64,000 bases of DNA, from the NCBI RefSeq assembly GCF_042684505.1, contig NZ_JBHULT010000006.1, forward strand, positions 186,001-250,000. The letters are read 5' to 3'. Of this stretch, positions 40,209 to 47,861 are shown in pieces; the stretch's first letter is position 1, and every line of letters begins with the position of its first letter. The translations under genes were made by a program, and so were the position numbers. The notes beneath the pieces were generated by a model. It saw nothing but the letters and a program-made list of their open reading frames with translations, did no database searches and had not been told where the DNA came from. This DNA comes from Salinimicrobium flavum. Lineage in GTDB: Bacteria; Bacteroidota; Bacteroidia; Flavobacteriales; Flavobacteriaceae.

Positions 40209-42569
40209 CTAAAATCTCAAGGTGATCCCGGCTAAAAAGTTTCGGGTTGCCTGCGGATAATATCCTGCTCCCTCATAAGTTACGTTTTCCCAGTCATAGG
40301 TATAATAGTAGCCATTTGAGACATATTCTTCATTGAAGATATTGTTTATTAAACCTGTAAAAACAATCTCTTCAAAAACCGGAGCATTTTTCCAGGTGTA
40401 CTGAAGATTGAAATCATTAACGAAGTAACTTTCCAACTGTGCCGACTCATTCTCAAGATTTCTCATATACTGATCACCCACGAATTTAGACAGGAATTTT
40501 AGCTCCAGGTTTTTAACAGGCCTGTATTCCAAAATATTTCCCGCCACTATTTCCGGGGAATAAGAGATATCCGTCTTTCCGAAGTTGAGGAGTTCTCCGT
40601 CCCAGGGTGCAAACCATTCATCATTTTTGTTCCTGCTTATTGCCACATTAGGTCTCCAGCTGAATTTACTGCCCATCTGCACTACCGCATCTACTTCCAG
40701 ACCAAGCCTGTAGCTGTTCCCACTGTTCCTTCTAATAGCAGCTCCTACATCATTGAGCTCTCCTGTTAGCACCAATTGGTTGCGGTAATCCATATAGTAC
40801 AGGTTGGAATTTACCTGCACTCCTTTAGCTGTGAACCGCCAACCCAGCTCGTAATCATTCAACTCCTCGGGCTCGGGATTTCCATTTTCATAATCGGTAC
40901 GGTTAGGTTCCCGGTGTGCCCTTGCAAATGAAAAATATAACTGGTTAGCATTAGAAAGTTCATAGGTCAAACCCGCCTTAGGATTAAAGAAGGTATGTGT
41001 ATCATCAACAATAAAAGGCACCTCCTGTTCCTCCACCCCATCTACCTCATAATGTATCCTTCTAACCTGCAGGTCTGCGTACAATGATAAATTATCGGTA
41101 AGGGCAACGGTAGTTTTTGTAAAGAAATTAAGATCGCTCTTTTGAGAGTCATTGTCATAATACCGGTCAAGTGGCCCTGCAGTAGGAGCAAACCTCGCAT
41201 AGATGATCTCTCCAAAATGGTCTCCCTCGTAATTATTCCAGGCTCCTCCAAAGACCAACTTCAGTCTTTCGCTCTCATAACGGGCATTGAAGGTGGTGCC
41301 GTAAAAATGGTTCACCAGCCATTTCTTTGTCACAAGATCGCTGTGCGTTACCTCTTCCCCATTGGTCGAAAATGACTCCAGGCCGTAATCTGTCAACCGT
41401 CTTTCGGCCCTGTATGATTCGTAAAATCCACGCCCGTAAGTATAATGTAGTGCCAGGTTTGAAGACCATCCGTTTCCGTAGCGTTCATTCCACAACAATT
41501 GGAAATGGTCCTGCTTGTAATTGTCAACGTGATTATCATAGAACTTTAGATTTCCCTGGTCATCTTCATAAGCTCCCGCCGGGTTGAACCTGCGGTTTTC
41601 CTGAAGGGTTTCCGAATCGATCCCGTCCCAGGCCTGGTAAGTAACCTCACTTCCCCCAAATGTCAAAGCTTTGATAAGGGTAGTACCTCCAACATAAGAA
41701 CCTTGAAAAAAATAGGATTTAAGATCAGACGAGGCACGATCAATATAACCGTCACTCTTTATCACTGATGCTCTCCCTGAAAATTCCCAGTGTTTATCAA
41801 AAAGTCCGGTGCTGAATTTAACGGTATGTTTTCTGGTATTGTAAGACCCGAAACTATTGGCTATCTCTGCGGAAGGTTCTGTCTTGTACCTGTCTGTAAG
41901 GATGTTCAAACTCGCTCCAAAGGCACCTGCTCCGTTCGTAGAGGTTCCAACTCCACGCTGCAACTGAAGGTTCTCTACAGAAGAGGCAAAATCCCCCAGG
42001 TTGACCCAGAAGGTACCCTGACTTTCTGCATCGTTGTATGGCACCCCGTTGATAGTTACATTTATCCCCCGGGATTCGGTACCCCGCACCCGTATACTGC
42101 TGTAACCAATTCCGGCGCCTGCATCACTGGTGGTCACCACCCCAGGCATATATTGCATGAGACTTGGAATATCCTGTCCCAGGTTACGATCTTCTATCTC
42201 CTCATTGGAGAGGTTACTATAGGTTATTGGTGAATCTGCATCTACCCGTACTGCCGAAAGAAATACTTCTCCTAGTTCTTCCCGGGCATCACTCATATCA
42301 ATATTCAGAATGATATCTTCAGAAAGATCGATCTCCACCTTTTTTTGATTTCCGTAGGAAAAAATAAGAGTATAATGCCCCTCATCAAGCAGAAGGGAAT
42401 ATTCTCCCCGGCTATTGGTTTGTGTACCCGTGGCAGCGCCTTCTACCCTGACAATTGCTGAATTTAATGGTTTGTCACCATCTGTTACTTTTCCCGAAAC
42501 ACTGAATTGCTGGGCAACTGAGGCCAGGGAGATAAAACTTAAACTGAAAAATAGAAAAAAAGTTTTCAT
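40209..42569 (-). CDS. TonB-dependent outer-membrane receptor under TPP riboswitch control
   Basis: A 786-residue receptor. Signal peptide (1-19, ending VAQQ), a carboxypeptidase-regulatory-like beta domain (about 20-95), a plug domain (about 110-225, including YMPGVVTTSDAGAGIGYSSI and VRGTESRGINVTING), and a 22-strand barrel with the terminal aromatic signature (RNFLAGITLRF). The mRNA leader holds a TPP riboswitch with a terminator, so the receptor should be made only when thiamine pyrophosphate is scarce. Uptake of thiamine or a precursor across the outer membrane is the direct reading. It is monocistronic: a terminator follows at once. Confidence 0.92.
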   Translation of the reverse strand: MKTFFLFFSLSFISLASVAQQFSVSGKVTDGDKPLNSAIVRVEGAATGTQTNSRGEYSLLLDEGHYTLIFSYGNQKKVEIDLSEDIILNIDMSDAREELGEVFLSAVRVDADSPITYSNLSNEEIEDRNLGQDIPSLMQYMPGVVTTSDAGAGIGYSSIRVRGTESRGINVTINGVPYNDAESQGTFWVNLGDFASSVENLQLQRGVGTSTNGAGAFGASLNILTDRYKTEPSAEIANSFGSYNTRKHTVKFSTGLFDKHWEFSGRASVIKSDGYIDRASSDLKSYFFQGSYVGGTTLIKALTFGGSEVTYQAWDGIDSETLQENRRFNPAGAYEDDQGNLKFYDNHVDNYKQDHFQLLWNERYGNGWSSNLALHYTYGRGFYESYRAERRLTDYGLESFSTNGEEVTHSDLVTKKWLVNHFYGTTFNARYESERLKLVFGGAWNNYEGDHFGEIIYARFAPTAGPLDRYYDNDSQKSDLNFFTKTTVALTDNLSLYADLQVRRIHYEVDGVEEQEVPFIVDDTHTFFNPKAGLTYELSNANQLYFSFARAHREPNRTDYENGNPEPEELNDYELGWRFTAKGVQVNSNLYYMDYRNQLVLTGELNDVGAAIRRNSGNSYRLGLEVDAVVQMGSKFSWRPNVAISRNKNDEWFAPWDGELLNFGKTDISYSPEIVAGNILEYRPVKNLELKFLSKFVGDQYMRNLENESAQLESYFVNDFNLQYTWKNAPVFEEIVFTGLINNIFNEEYVSNGYYYTYDWENVTYEGAGYYPQATRNFLAGITLRF

Positions 42570-42616
42570 TCGTAAAAAATTAGATCATTACGAATAAAAG
42601 GGGCGGTTATTCTTAT

Positions 42617-42663
42617 TTTAAAAAAAAATCCTGAGAACCATTCAATAAAAATGGTTTTCAGGA
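42617..42663 (-). terminator. Expression-platform terminator of the TPP riboswitch
   Basis: TCCTGAGAACCATT (42629-42642) pairs with AATGGTTTTCAGGA (42650-42663), 14 bp with one wobble. A run of at least eight T follows on the minus strand, about 50 bases before the receptor start codon. Confidence 0.9.
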
Positions 42664-42778
42664 GTGCGATAGTTTTGCGCTTTTAGCGCAGATCCCTTGG
42701 CAGCATTACCTGCCCAGGTTCTTTGGGTATGATCTCAGCTTTCTCCTGCACAAACAGAAGTAGGCACCCCTTTGAGAT
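42664..42778 (-). promoter_or_regulatory. TPP riboswitch (THI-box aptamer)
   Basis: Read on the minus strand, the leader contains the conserved THI elements in order: GGGGTGCC (42763-42770), GCTGAGATCATACCC, GAACCTGGGCAGGTAATGC, and CCAAGGGATC near 42690-42700. These form the pyrimidine- and pyrophosphate-sensor arms of the TPP aptamer. A strong terminator hairpin follows, so TPP binding should cause early termination, with loss of TPP giving read-through into the TonB-dependent receptor gene. Confidence 0.93.
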
Positions 42779-42782
42779 GTGG

Positions 42783-42790
42783 CAAATGTA
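42783..42790 (-). promoter_or_regulatory. TAnnTTTG promoter box for the riboswitch-receptor transcript
   Basis: TACATTTG on the minus strand, placed so that transcription starts a few bases before the TPP aptamer. Confidence 0.65.
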
Positions 42791-42867
42791 ATAGCTTTTT
42801 TTCGATTTAACCTAATTTTTGAGGGTTTCGAAGAAAAAGCAATTAATTTTATCGTTTTCAGGTTACT

Positions 42868-45273
42868 ATGGCTAAAAAAAGTCCGTCCATTACTTTTACT
42901 GTCTTTGCCGGATACCTTTTACTGGCAGCACTTTCGGCCTTTGCGATCTGGTTTGTGTACGAACAGGTGGTAAGCTACACGCAGATGACTGACCGGAACA
43001 ATACCGGGAACCAGAAGCTCCTTCTCGTAGGAGAGGCCGCTACCAAATTGTACGAAGCTGAAAGTCTCAGCAGGCAATTGATCCAAAGTGGCGACCTTGA
43101 AGGTCTGGAAATCTACACCGCAAAGATTGATTCTATTAAAATGACCTTGGCATCTTTACAACGGCCAGATTCAGAATATTCCCTGGAAAAAGAGGTTGAC
43201 AGCATCAACATCCTTCTTTCCCAAAAATCTGAAAACCTTTCTGAACTTATAAAATTAAGGGCGCAGGGGGAAAGTGAAAGTTATTACAACAGGGTACTTA
43301 ACGAACTTCGAAAAGTTGACGAAACCTTTGATATTCCAAACTATGAACAGCGGTTCAAAGACCTGGAGCCCCACCAAAGGAGCCTTTTGATAAAACTCCT
43401 GGACTATGCAAATGTTGAAAATGCAGAACCTGCAAATCTAACCGCCGATTCCCTGGTGAATGCCGTAAAATCTGTCCTTAGCGAACTGGAGATAAGGGAC
43501 CGCCAATACCGCACGGAACTGAGGAACAAGGAAAATGCCCTTTTAGAGAACGAAATAGAACTCAATAGTAGGTTACGTATCCTCCTATCTACCATAGAAT
43601 TTGAAGAAAGACAGAATTCCCTGCAACAGGTAGCCAACTGGCAGGATACGGTAGAAAGCACCTCCAAGACCATTGCCTTTCTTGGTGCAGTAAGTCTGCT
43701 AGTGATCCTTATTTTCGTTTTTTTGGTGACCAGGGATGTTTCGCGGAGTCAGCGCTATAGGAAACAACTTGAAAATGCCAAGATCTATGCCGAATCTTTA
43801 CTGAAAAGCCGGGAGCAGTTCATGAATACCATCACGCACGACCTTCGCTCTCCTCTTAACTCGGTAGTAGGTTATACAGGATTATTGGAGAAAACAGATC
43901 TGGACAGATCACAGAACCGGTACCTGGACCAGTTAAAAAGATCTTCAGATTATTTGCTGCACCTGGTTAACGACCTGCTTGACTTGTCAAAGCTGGAGGC
44001 CGGAAAAATGTCTGTGGATGAATTGACTTTCAACCCCAAGAACCTCATCGAGGAAACCGTGGAGAATGCCATCCCTCCCGAAAAACCCGAAGAGGTAGAA
44101 GTGCTAATTGAAGTTGAGGAAGAACTCGACCGCCCGGTTATCACAGACCCATTCAGGATTAAACAAATAATCACCAATCTTGTAAGCAATGCATGTAAGT
44201 TCACCCAGGAAGGAAGTGTTGAAGTAAAGGCCTGGCTCGAAGAAAAGAAAAATAAAACGATATTGAACATCCAGGTTAAGGACACCGGCATTGGGATCTC
44301 GGCAGAGCAAAAGGAAAAGGTCTTTGAAGAATTCTCCCAGGAGGACAGTAGTATTGAAAAGCGCTATGGAGGATCAGGTCTGGGGTTGGCGATTAGTAAA
44401 AAACTTACTGACCTCCTTAAAGGAAATATTAGCCTGGAAAGCGAACCCGGGAAAGGCAGTACCTTTCTGATAGAGATTCCGGTAAAACTGGCTTCGCCGG
44501 TAACAGAAGTTGTGGAACCTTCCAAACCAACAGAAGACCTTCAGAACTATACGGTTCTTCTTGTTGATGACGAACCTGCACAACTGGGACTACTCAAAGA
44601 ACTCATTCGTTTCACAGGTATGAAATTCTACACGGCCCGCAATGGAAAGGAAGCATTAAAAACATTGCAAAAAGAAAAAGCAGATCTTGTGCTTACCGAT
44701 ATACAAATGCCCGATATGAATGGGTTTCAACTACTCACCGAGATCAAAAAAATTTCACCCGAGCTTCAGGTTATTGCCCTCTCAGGACAGCCAAATGTGA
44801 GTCCTGCAGATTATCTCAAAAAAGGATTTAGTGGTAGCCTGTTAAAACCATACTCTTCAAAAAAGCTTTTAAAATTGATCGAGGATGTGCTCAAAATTGA
44901 GTTTGAAAAGCAAACAAAGAAAAAGGGTGTTAATGCAGGATCAAAAGGAAATTATACCCTGAATGAGATCAAAACTTTTGCAGGAGAGGATCAACAGGCA
45001 TTGAATGCAATCCTTACGGCATTTATGGAAAGTACTGCAACCAATATCCAGGTACTTAAAATGGCATGGGCAAATGGTGATAGTCCCAAGGTTTCTGCTG
45101 TAGCCCACAAGATGTTGCCTATGATCAGGCAGTTAAGAGTAAAAGGTCTTGTGGTGGACCTCGAAAAATTGGAGATGGGAAAGGAAGAAGAAATCAAAAA
45201 AGTAGACGTGCCATTGCTTACCAAAAAGATCAGGTCGCTTCTGAACGAACTTCAACTGGAGATCAAAGATTGA
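42868..45273 (+). CDS. Hybrid sensor histidine kinase with receiver and Hpt domains
   Basis: An 801-residue phosphorelay protein. Two membrane helices (about 9-30 and 270-290) bracket a helical periplasmic region of about 240 residues with coiled-coil character. Then come HisKA (THDLRSPLNSVVGYTGLLEK, His near 328), HATPase (LVSNACKFTQ, DTGIGIS, GSGLGLAISKKL), a receiver domain (LLVDDEPAQ, LTDIQMPD with the acceptor Asp) and a C-terminal Hpt domain with His in AVAHKMLPMIRQL. All relay steps are thus in one chain. The convergent NtrC-type regulator overlaps its last 11 bases and is the likely final acceptor, inferred only from position. Confidence 0.9.
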   Translation: MAKKSPSITFTVFAGYLLLAALSAFAIWFVYEQVVSYTQMTDRNNTGNQKLLLVGEAATKLYEAESLSRQLIQSGDLEGLEIYTAKIDSIKMTLASLQRPDSEYSLEKEVDSINILLSQKSENLSELIKLRAQGESESYYNRVLNELRKVDETFDIPNYEQRFKDLEPHQRSLLIKLLDYANVENAEPANLTADSLVNAVKSVLSELEIRDRQYRTELRNKENALLENEIELNSRLRILLSTIEFEERQNSLQQVANWQDTVESTSKTIAFLGAVSLLVILIFVFLVTRDVSRSQRYRKQLENAKIYAESLLKSREQFMNTITHDLRSPLNSVVGYTGLLEKTDLDRSQNRYLDQLKRSSDYLLHLVNDLLDLSKLEAGKMSVDELTFNPKNLIEETVENAIPPEKPEEVEVLIEVEEELDRPVITDPFRIKQIITNLVSNACKFTQEGSVEVKAWLEEKKNKTILNIQVKDTGIGISAEQKEKVFEEFSQEDSSIEKRYGGSGLGLAISKKLTDLLKGNISLESEPGKGSTFLIEIPVKLASPVTEVVEPSKPTEDLQNYTVLLVDDEPAQLGLLKELIRFTGMKFYTARNGKEALKTLQKEKADLVLTDIQMPDMNGFQLLTEIKKISPELQVIALSGQPNVSPADYLKKGFSGSLLKPYSSKKLLKLIEDVLKIEFEKQTKKKGVNAGSKGNYTLNEIKTFAGEDQQALNAILTAFMESTATNIQVLKMAWANGDSPKVSAVAHKMLPMIRQLRVKGLVVDLEKLEMGKEEEIKKVDVPLLTKKIRSLLNELQLEIKD

Positions 45274-46615
45274 TCCCGTACTGTTTCAATTTATTATAAA
45301 GGGTTTTCCTGTCTATCGATAACAAACGTGCAGCCTTACTTTTATTCCCATGGGTTTTTTCAAGAGCATCCAGGATCAGTTCCTGCTCATTCTTATTCTT
45401 GAACAGGCTATAAGAAGCTTCGGGTTGCTCTTCCCGGCTTGACCTGCGTACTTCCTGTGGAAGAACAGCAGGGGTGATGTAATCCCCTTCAGAAAGTAAA
45501 ACAGCTCTCTTAACCACATTTTTAAGTTCCCTTAAATTCCCCGGCCAGGTATAGGACTTAAAAGCTGAAACTGTTTCTTCTTCAAAACCCGCCACATCTC
45601 TCTCCAGTTCCTTATTTGCACTATCAAGAAAGTAGTTGGCAAAGATCATCAGGTCTTCCTGCCGGTCTTTTAAAGAAGGTACTTTTATCGTAAATTCATT
45701 AAGCCTGTGGTATAAATCTTCCCTGAACTCCCCTTTTTTTACCAGCTCAAAAAGGTCTTCATTAGTCGCAGCGATGACCCTGATATCAACATTGATTTCT
45801 TCATTGCTGCCCACAGGTTTTACCTTTCTTTCCTGCAAAGCACGTAACAGCTGCACTTGCAGCTCATAATTAAGGTTCCCAATTTCATCCAGGAAAAGTG
45901 TTCCCCCGTTAGCAGCTTCAAAATGCCCGGTTTTATTAGTCACCGCACCCGTAAAGGAGCCTTTAATATGGCCAAAGAACTCACTGGAGGCCAGTTCCCG
46001 CGGAATGGCACCACAATCAACGGCGACAAAAGGAGCCTGGTTCCTTTTACTTTTATCATGAATACTCCTGGCGATCTGTTCTTTTCCTGTACCACTTTCC
46101 CCCATGATAAGGACAGACATGCCGGTAGGAGCCACCAGTTCTATATAATTATTCAGTTTGGAAGAGGCCTCACTAACTCCTTTGATATAAGTATCATTGG
46201 AGAGGGGTTTTCCGGTAGGTTTGGTTTTGACGGCAGGCAGTGTTGGTTCACCGCTATTTCTATCAAGGGCGGCATTGATCGATTTTATTATTACTTCTGG
46301 ATTAAAGGGTTTTGCTATGTAATCAAGAGCACCTTCTTTCATAGCGTTCACCGCCATGCTAATTTCAGCATAACTGGTCATCATGATAACACCCGTCGTC
46401 ACTTTCTTCTGGTTTATCGCCCTGAGGATCTCTAAACCTTCTTTATCGGGAAGGCGAACATCAGAGATGATCACATCATAATCTTCTTTCCCAATAAGGT
46501 TAAGAGCTTCTGTTGCAGTGTATACGGCATCCACCTTGTATTCCTTTTTCAGTAAAAAGGTTTTTAACATGGTGCAGAACGCCACATCATCTTCAACTAA
46601 GAGAATTTTGACCAT
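45263..46615 (-). CDS. Sigma-54-dependent response regulator (NtrC family)
   Basis: A 450-residue regulator. Receiver domain (acceptor Asp52 in IISDVRLPD), AAA+ domain with GESGTGKEQIARSIH, the sigma-54 contact loop GSFTGA (a slight variant of GAFTGA), GGTLFLDEIGNL and RDVAGFEEE, and a Fis-type helix-turn-helix (AARLLSIDRKTLYNKLKQYGI). It activates RpoN-dependent promoters when phosphorylated. ATG 46615 is chosen; a GTG at 46633 lies inside the promoter box. The partner is probably the hybrid kinase on the opposite strand. Confidence 0.9.
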   Translation of the reverse strand: MVKILLVEDDVAFCTMLKTFLLKKEYKVDAVYTATEALNLIGKEDYDVIISDVRLPDKEGLEILRAINQKKVTTGVIMMTSYAEISMAVNAMKEGALDYIAKPFNPEVIIKSINAALDRNSGEPTLPAVKTKPTGKPLSNDTYIKGVSEASSKLNNYIELVAPTGMSVLIMGESGTGKEQIARSIHDKSKRNQAPFVAVDCGAIPRELASSEFFGHIKGSFTGAVTNKTGHFEAANGGTLFLDEIGNLNYELQVQLLRALQERKVKPVGSNEEINVDIRVIAATNEDLFELVKKGEFREDLYHRLNEFTIKVPSLKDRQEDLMIFANYFLDSANKELERDVAGFEEETVSAFKSYTWPGNLRELKNVVKRAVLLSEGDYITPAVLPQEVRRSSREEQPEASYSLFKNKNEQELILDALEKTHGNKSKAARLLSIDRKTLYNKLKQYGINL

Positions 46616-46619
46616 AGAA

Positions 46620-46640
46620 TTGTGAATATTCACAAAATTA
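46620..46640 (-). promoter_or_regulatory. Promoter box and 16-bp palindrome before the NtrC-type gene
   Basis: TAATTTTG (minus strand, 46633-46640) is followed by the perfect palindrome TTGTGAATATTCACAA (46620-46635), which spans the likely start of transcription. This is the classic place for a repressor or autoregulatory operator. Confidence 0.55.
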
Positions 46641-46676
46641 TGATTTTAAAACCCCGAAAAACAAAAAATAAGCATA

Positions 46677-46706
46677 AAAAAAAGGAGCATTTTACTGCTC
46701 CTTTTT
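46677..46706. terminator. Terminator-like hairpin upstream of the NtrC-type gene
   Basis: GGAGCA (46684-46689) pairs with TGCTCC (46696-46701), with A runs on the left and T runs on the right, so it could work in both directions. It most likely ends the minus-strand transcript of the gene at 46899-47252. Confidence 0.75.
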
Positions 46707-46898
46707 GAAAAAATTAACCTGTAAAGGTAAAATTAATCCTCCGTTTCTTCAGAATCCCTAAATAATTGTTTCCTCATCATATGTTGTCGCAGGTAGGGCT
46801 AACGACAATATCTCACGTTGTGAACAATTTCTTTTTCATGTGTGCCATTGGGAATCTGCCATCAAGAGTCGGTTTCTCTTATAACGATGGTAACACAA
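46707..46898 (-). other. Unexplained 190-base stretch before a terminator; possible small RNA or 15-codon peptide
   Basis: No ordinary gene is visible. On the minus strand a 15-codon frame (46780-46733, MMRKQLFRDSEETED) lies just before the terminator. The tail of the upstream transcript could be a long 3' untranslated region or yield a small RNA. TTGTGAACAA near 46829 resembles half of the palindrome at 46620-46635. Confidence 0.3.
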
Positions 46899-47252
46899 TT
46901 ACTCCTGGTCGTGATCTTTTTTAGCCTTGTCGATCCAGTTACCTTCAGCATCTGCATAAAGCTCTTTTTCTTCGCCTTCAGCAGTTGTCACTTTAAGTTT
47001 AAACTTTTGCTCACCTTCTTTTTCCTTAACGTAAGCTTCTGCGATCACAGCTCCGGCGAAATCACGCTCTACAGCCTGTTGAACTTCAGCAGGAAGATCT
47101 GCGATCTCAACCTGAGCCCAGTCAGCTTTTTGAACTGTTTGTTCAACTTGTTCTACTGCTACTTCTTCTGGTGCAGTTTCCTGAGCGGTAATTGTTTGAG
47201 CTGAAAAAAGCATTGCTGATGCAGCTACTACAGATAAAACTATCTTTTTCAT
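46899..47252 (-). CDS. Small secreted PepSY-like protein
   Basis: A 117-residue protein with a signal peptide (MKKIVLSVVAASAMLFSAQT, cleaved near ITAQ). After an acidic linker comes one PepSY-like repeat: IADLPAEVQQAVERDFAGAV, then AYVKEKEGEQKFKLKVTTA and LYADAEGNWID. This pattern is shared with periplasmic PepSY-like proteins that may inhibit peptidases or chaperone, function unproven. Very Glu- and Val-rich. Probably periplasmic. The promoter is not evident. Confidence 0.72.
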   Translation of the reverse strand: MKKIVLSVVAASAMLFSAQTITAQETAPEEVAVEQVEQTVQKADWAQVEIADLPAEVQQAVERDFAGAVIAEAYVKEKEGEQKFKLKVTTAEGEEKELYADAEGNWIDKAKKDHDQE

Positions 47253-47381
47253 AATTCAATTTTTTTTGTTGTTTCTATTTATGGTTATAACTCAATAAGC
47301 TATAAGTGTACCATCTTAGCCGGAAAGGCAAATAGCCCCCGAAAACAGGGCTTTTTGAGAGTTCTTTAGAGTAGAATATTT

Positions 47382-47412
47382 CTGGGGAACAGGGAATTTT
47401 CCCCAGTTTTTT
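47382..47412 (+). repeat. Perfect hairpin with a plus-strand T run in the gap before arfB's end
   Basis: CTGGGGAA (47382-47389) pairs with TTCCCCAG (47399-47406), then TTTTTT on the plus strand. No plus-strand gene lies upstream, so it is either a stray hairpin, a barrier against antisense transcription or the end of an unknown plus-strand RNA. Confidence 0.4.
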
Positions 47413-47453
47413 GTAGAATTTTTCCCCATTTTTAACAACTTCGGGGGGAGCTA

Positions 47454-47861
47454 CTAATCTTTTAAGGGATCCCTTCGGCCCGCTTTCTTTTCTGCCCTCA
47501 TCTTCTTTTCCCGCAGTCTTTTTAATTTTGCCGCCTTGGGAGGACGGGTTTTTTTTCGGGGCTTGGGTTTTTTAAGCGACTCTTTTATCAGGGCAATAAA
47601 CCGTTGGGTAACCAGCTCCTTGTTTTTGTGTTGGCTTCGGCTTTCATCGCACTGCAGTATCAACTCGTTCTCATTGGTGAGTTTAGAACTGAGTTTTACC
47701 TGGAGCCTTTCCTTCTCGGCTTCAGACAAAGCCCGTGAGTCTGGCAGGTGAAAGTGAAGTTCCACTTTTGAGGAGACCTTATTAACATTTTGGCCGCCAG
47801 CACCAGAGCTGCGTACCGCTTTATAGGTAAGTTCCTTTATTAGCTGTTCCTCGTTAGGCAC
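47454..47861 (-). CDS. arfB: Alternative ribosome-rescue factor ArfB (peptidyl-tRNA hydrolase)
   Basis: A 135-residue protein. The release-factor GGQ motif is in RSSGAGGQNVNKVSSKVELH (17-36), and the C-terminal basic tail (KPKPRKKTRPPKAAKLKRLR onward) is the part that enters the empty mRNA channel. It hydrolyses peptidyl-tRNA on stalled ribosomes. It is the last gene of a five-gene overlapping operon; its start shares a base with the DUF4301 stop. Confidence 0.94.
   Translation of the reverse strand: MPNEEQLIKELTYKAVRSSGAGGQNVNKVSSKVELHFHLPDSRALSEAEKERLQVKLSSKLTNENELILQCDESRSQHKNKELVTQRFIALIKESLKKPKPRKKTRPPKAAKLKRLREKKMRAEKKAGRRDPLKD

Noticed and set aside
40209..42569. Several plus-strand open frames within the receptor gene
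   Set aside because: They are out-of-frame shadows of a clear 786-residue receptor with no start signals.
46733..46780. 15-codon peptide gene
   Set aside because: Too short to support by itself; kept only as part of the unexplained stretch.
46842..47204. Plus-strand frame of 120 codons opposite the PepSY-like gene
   Set aside because: It is antisense to a gene with a clear signal peptide and domain, and has a Phe/Leu-rich composition typical of antisense to Lys/Glu codons.
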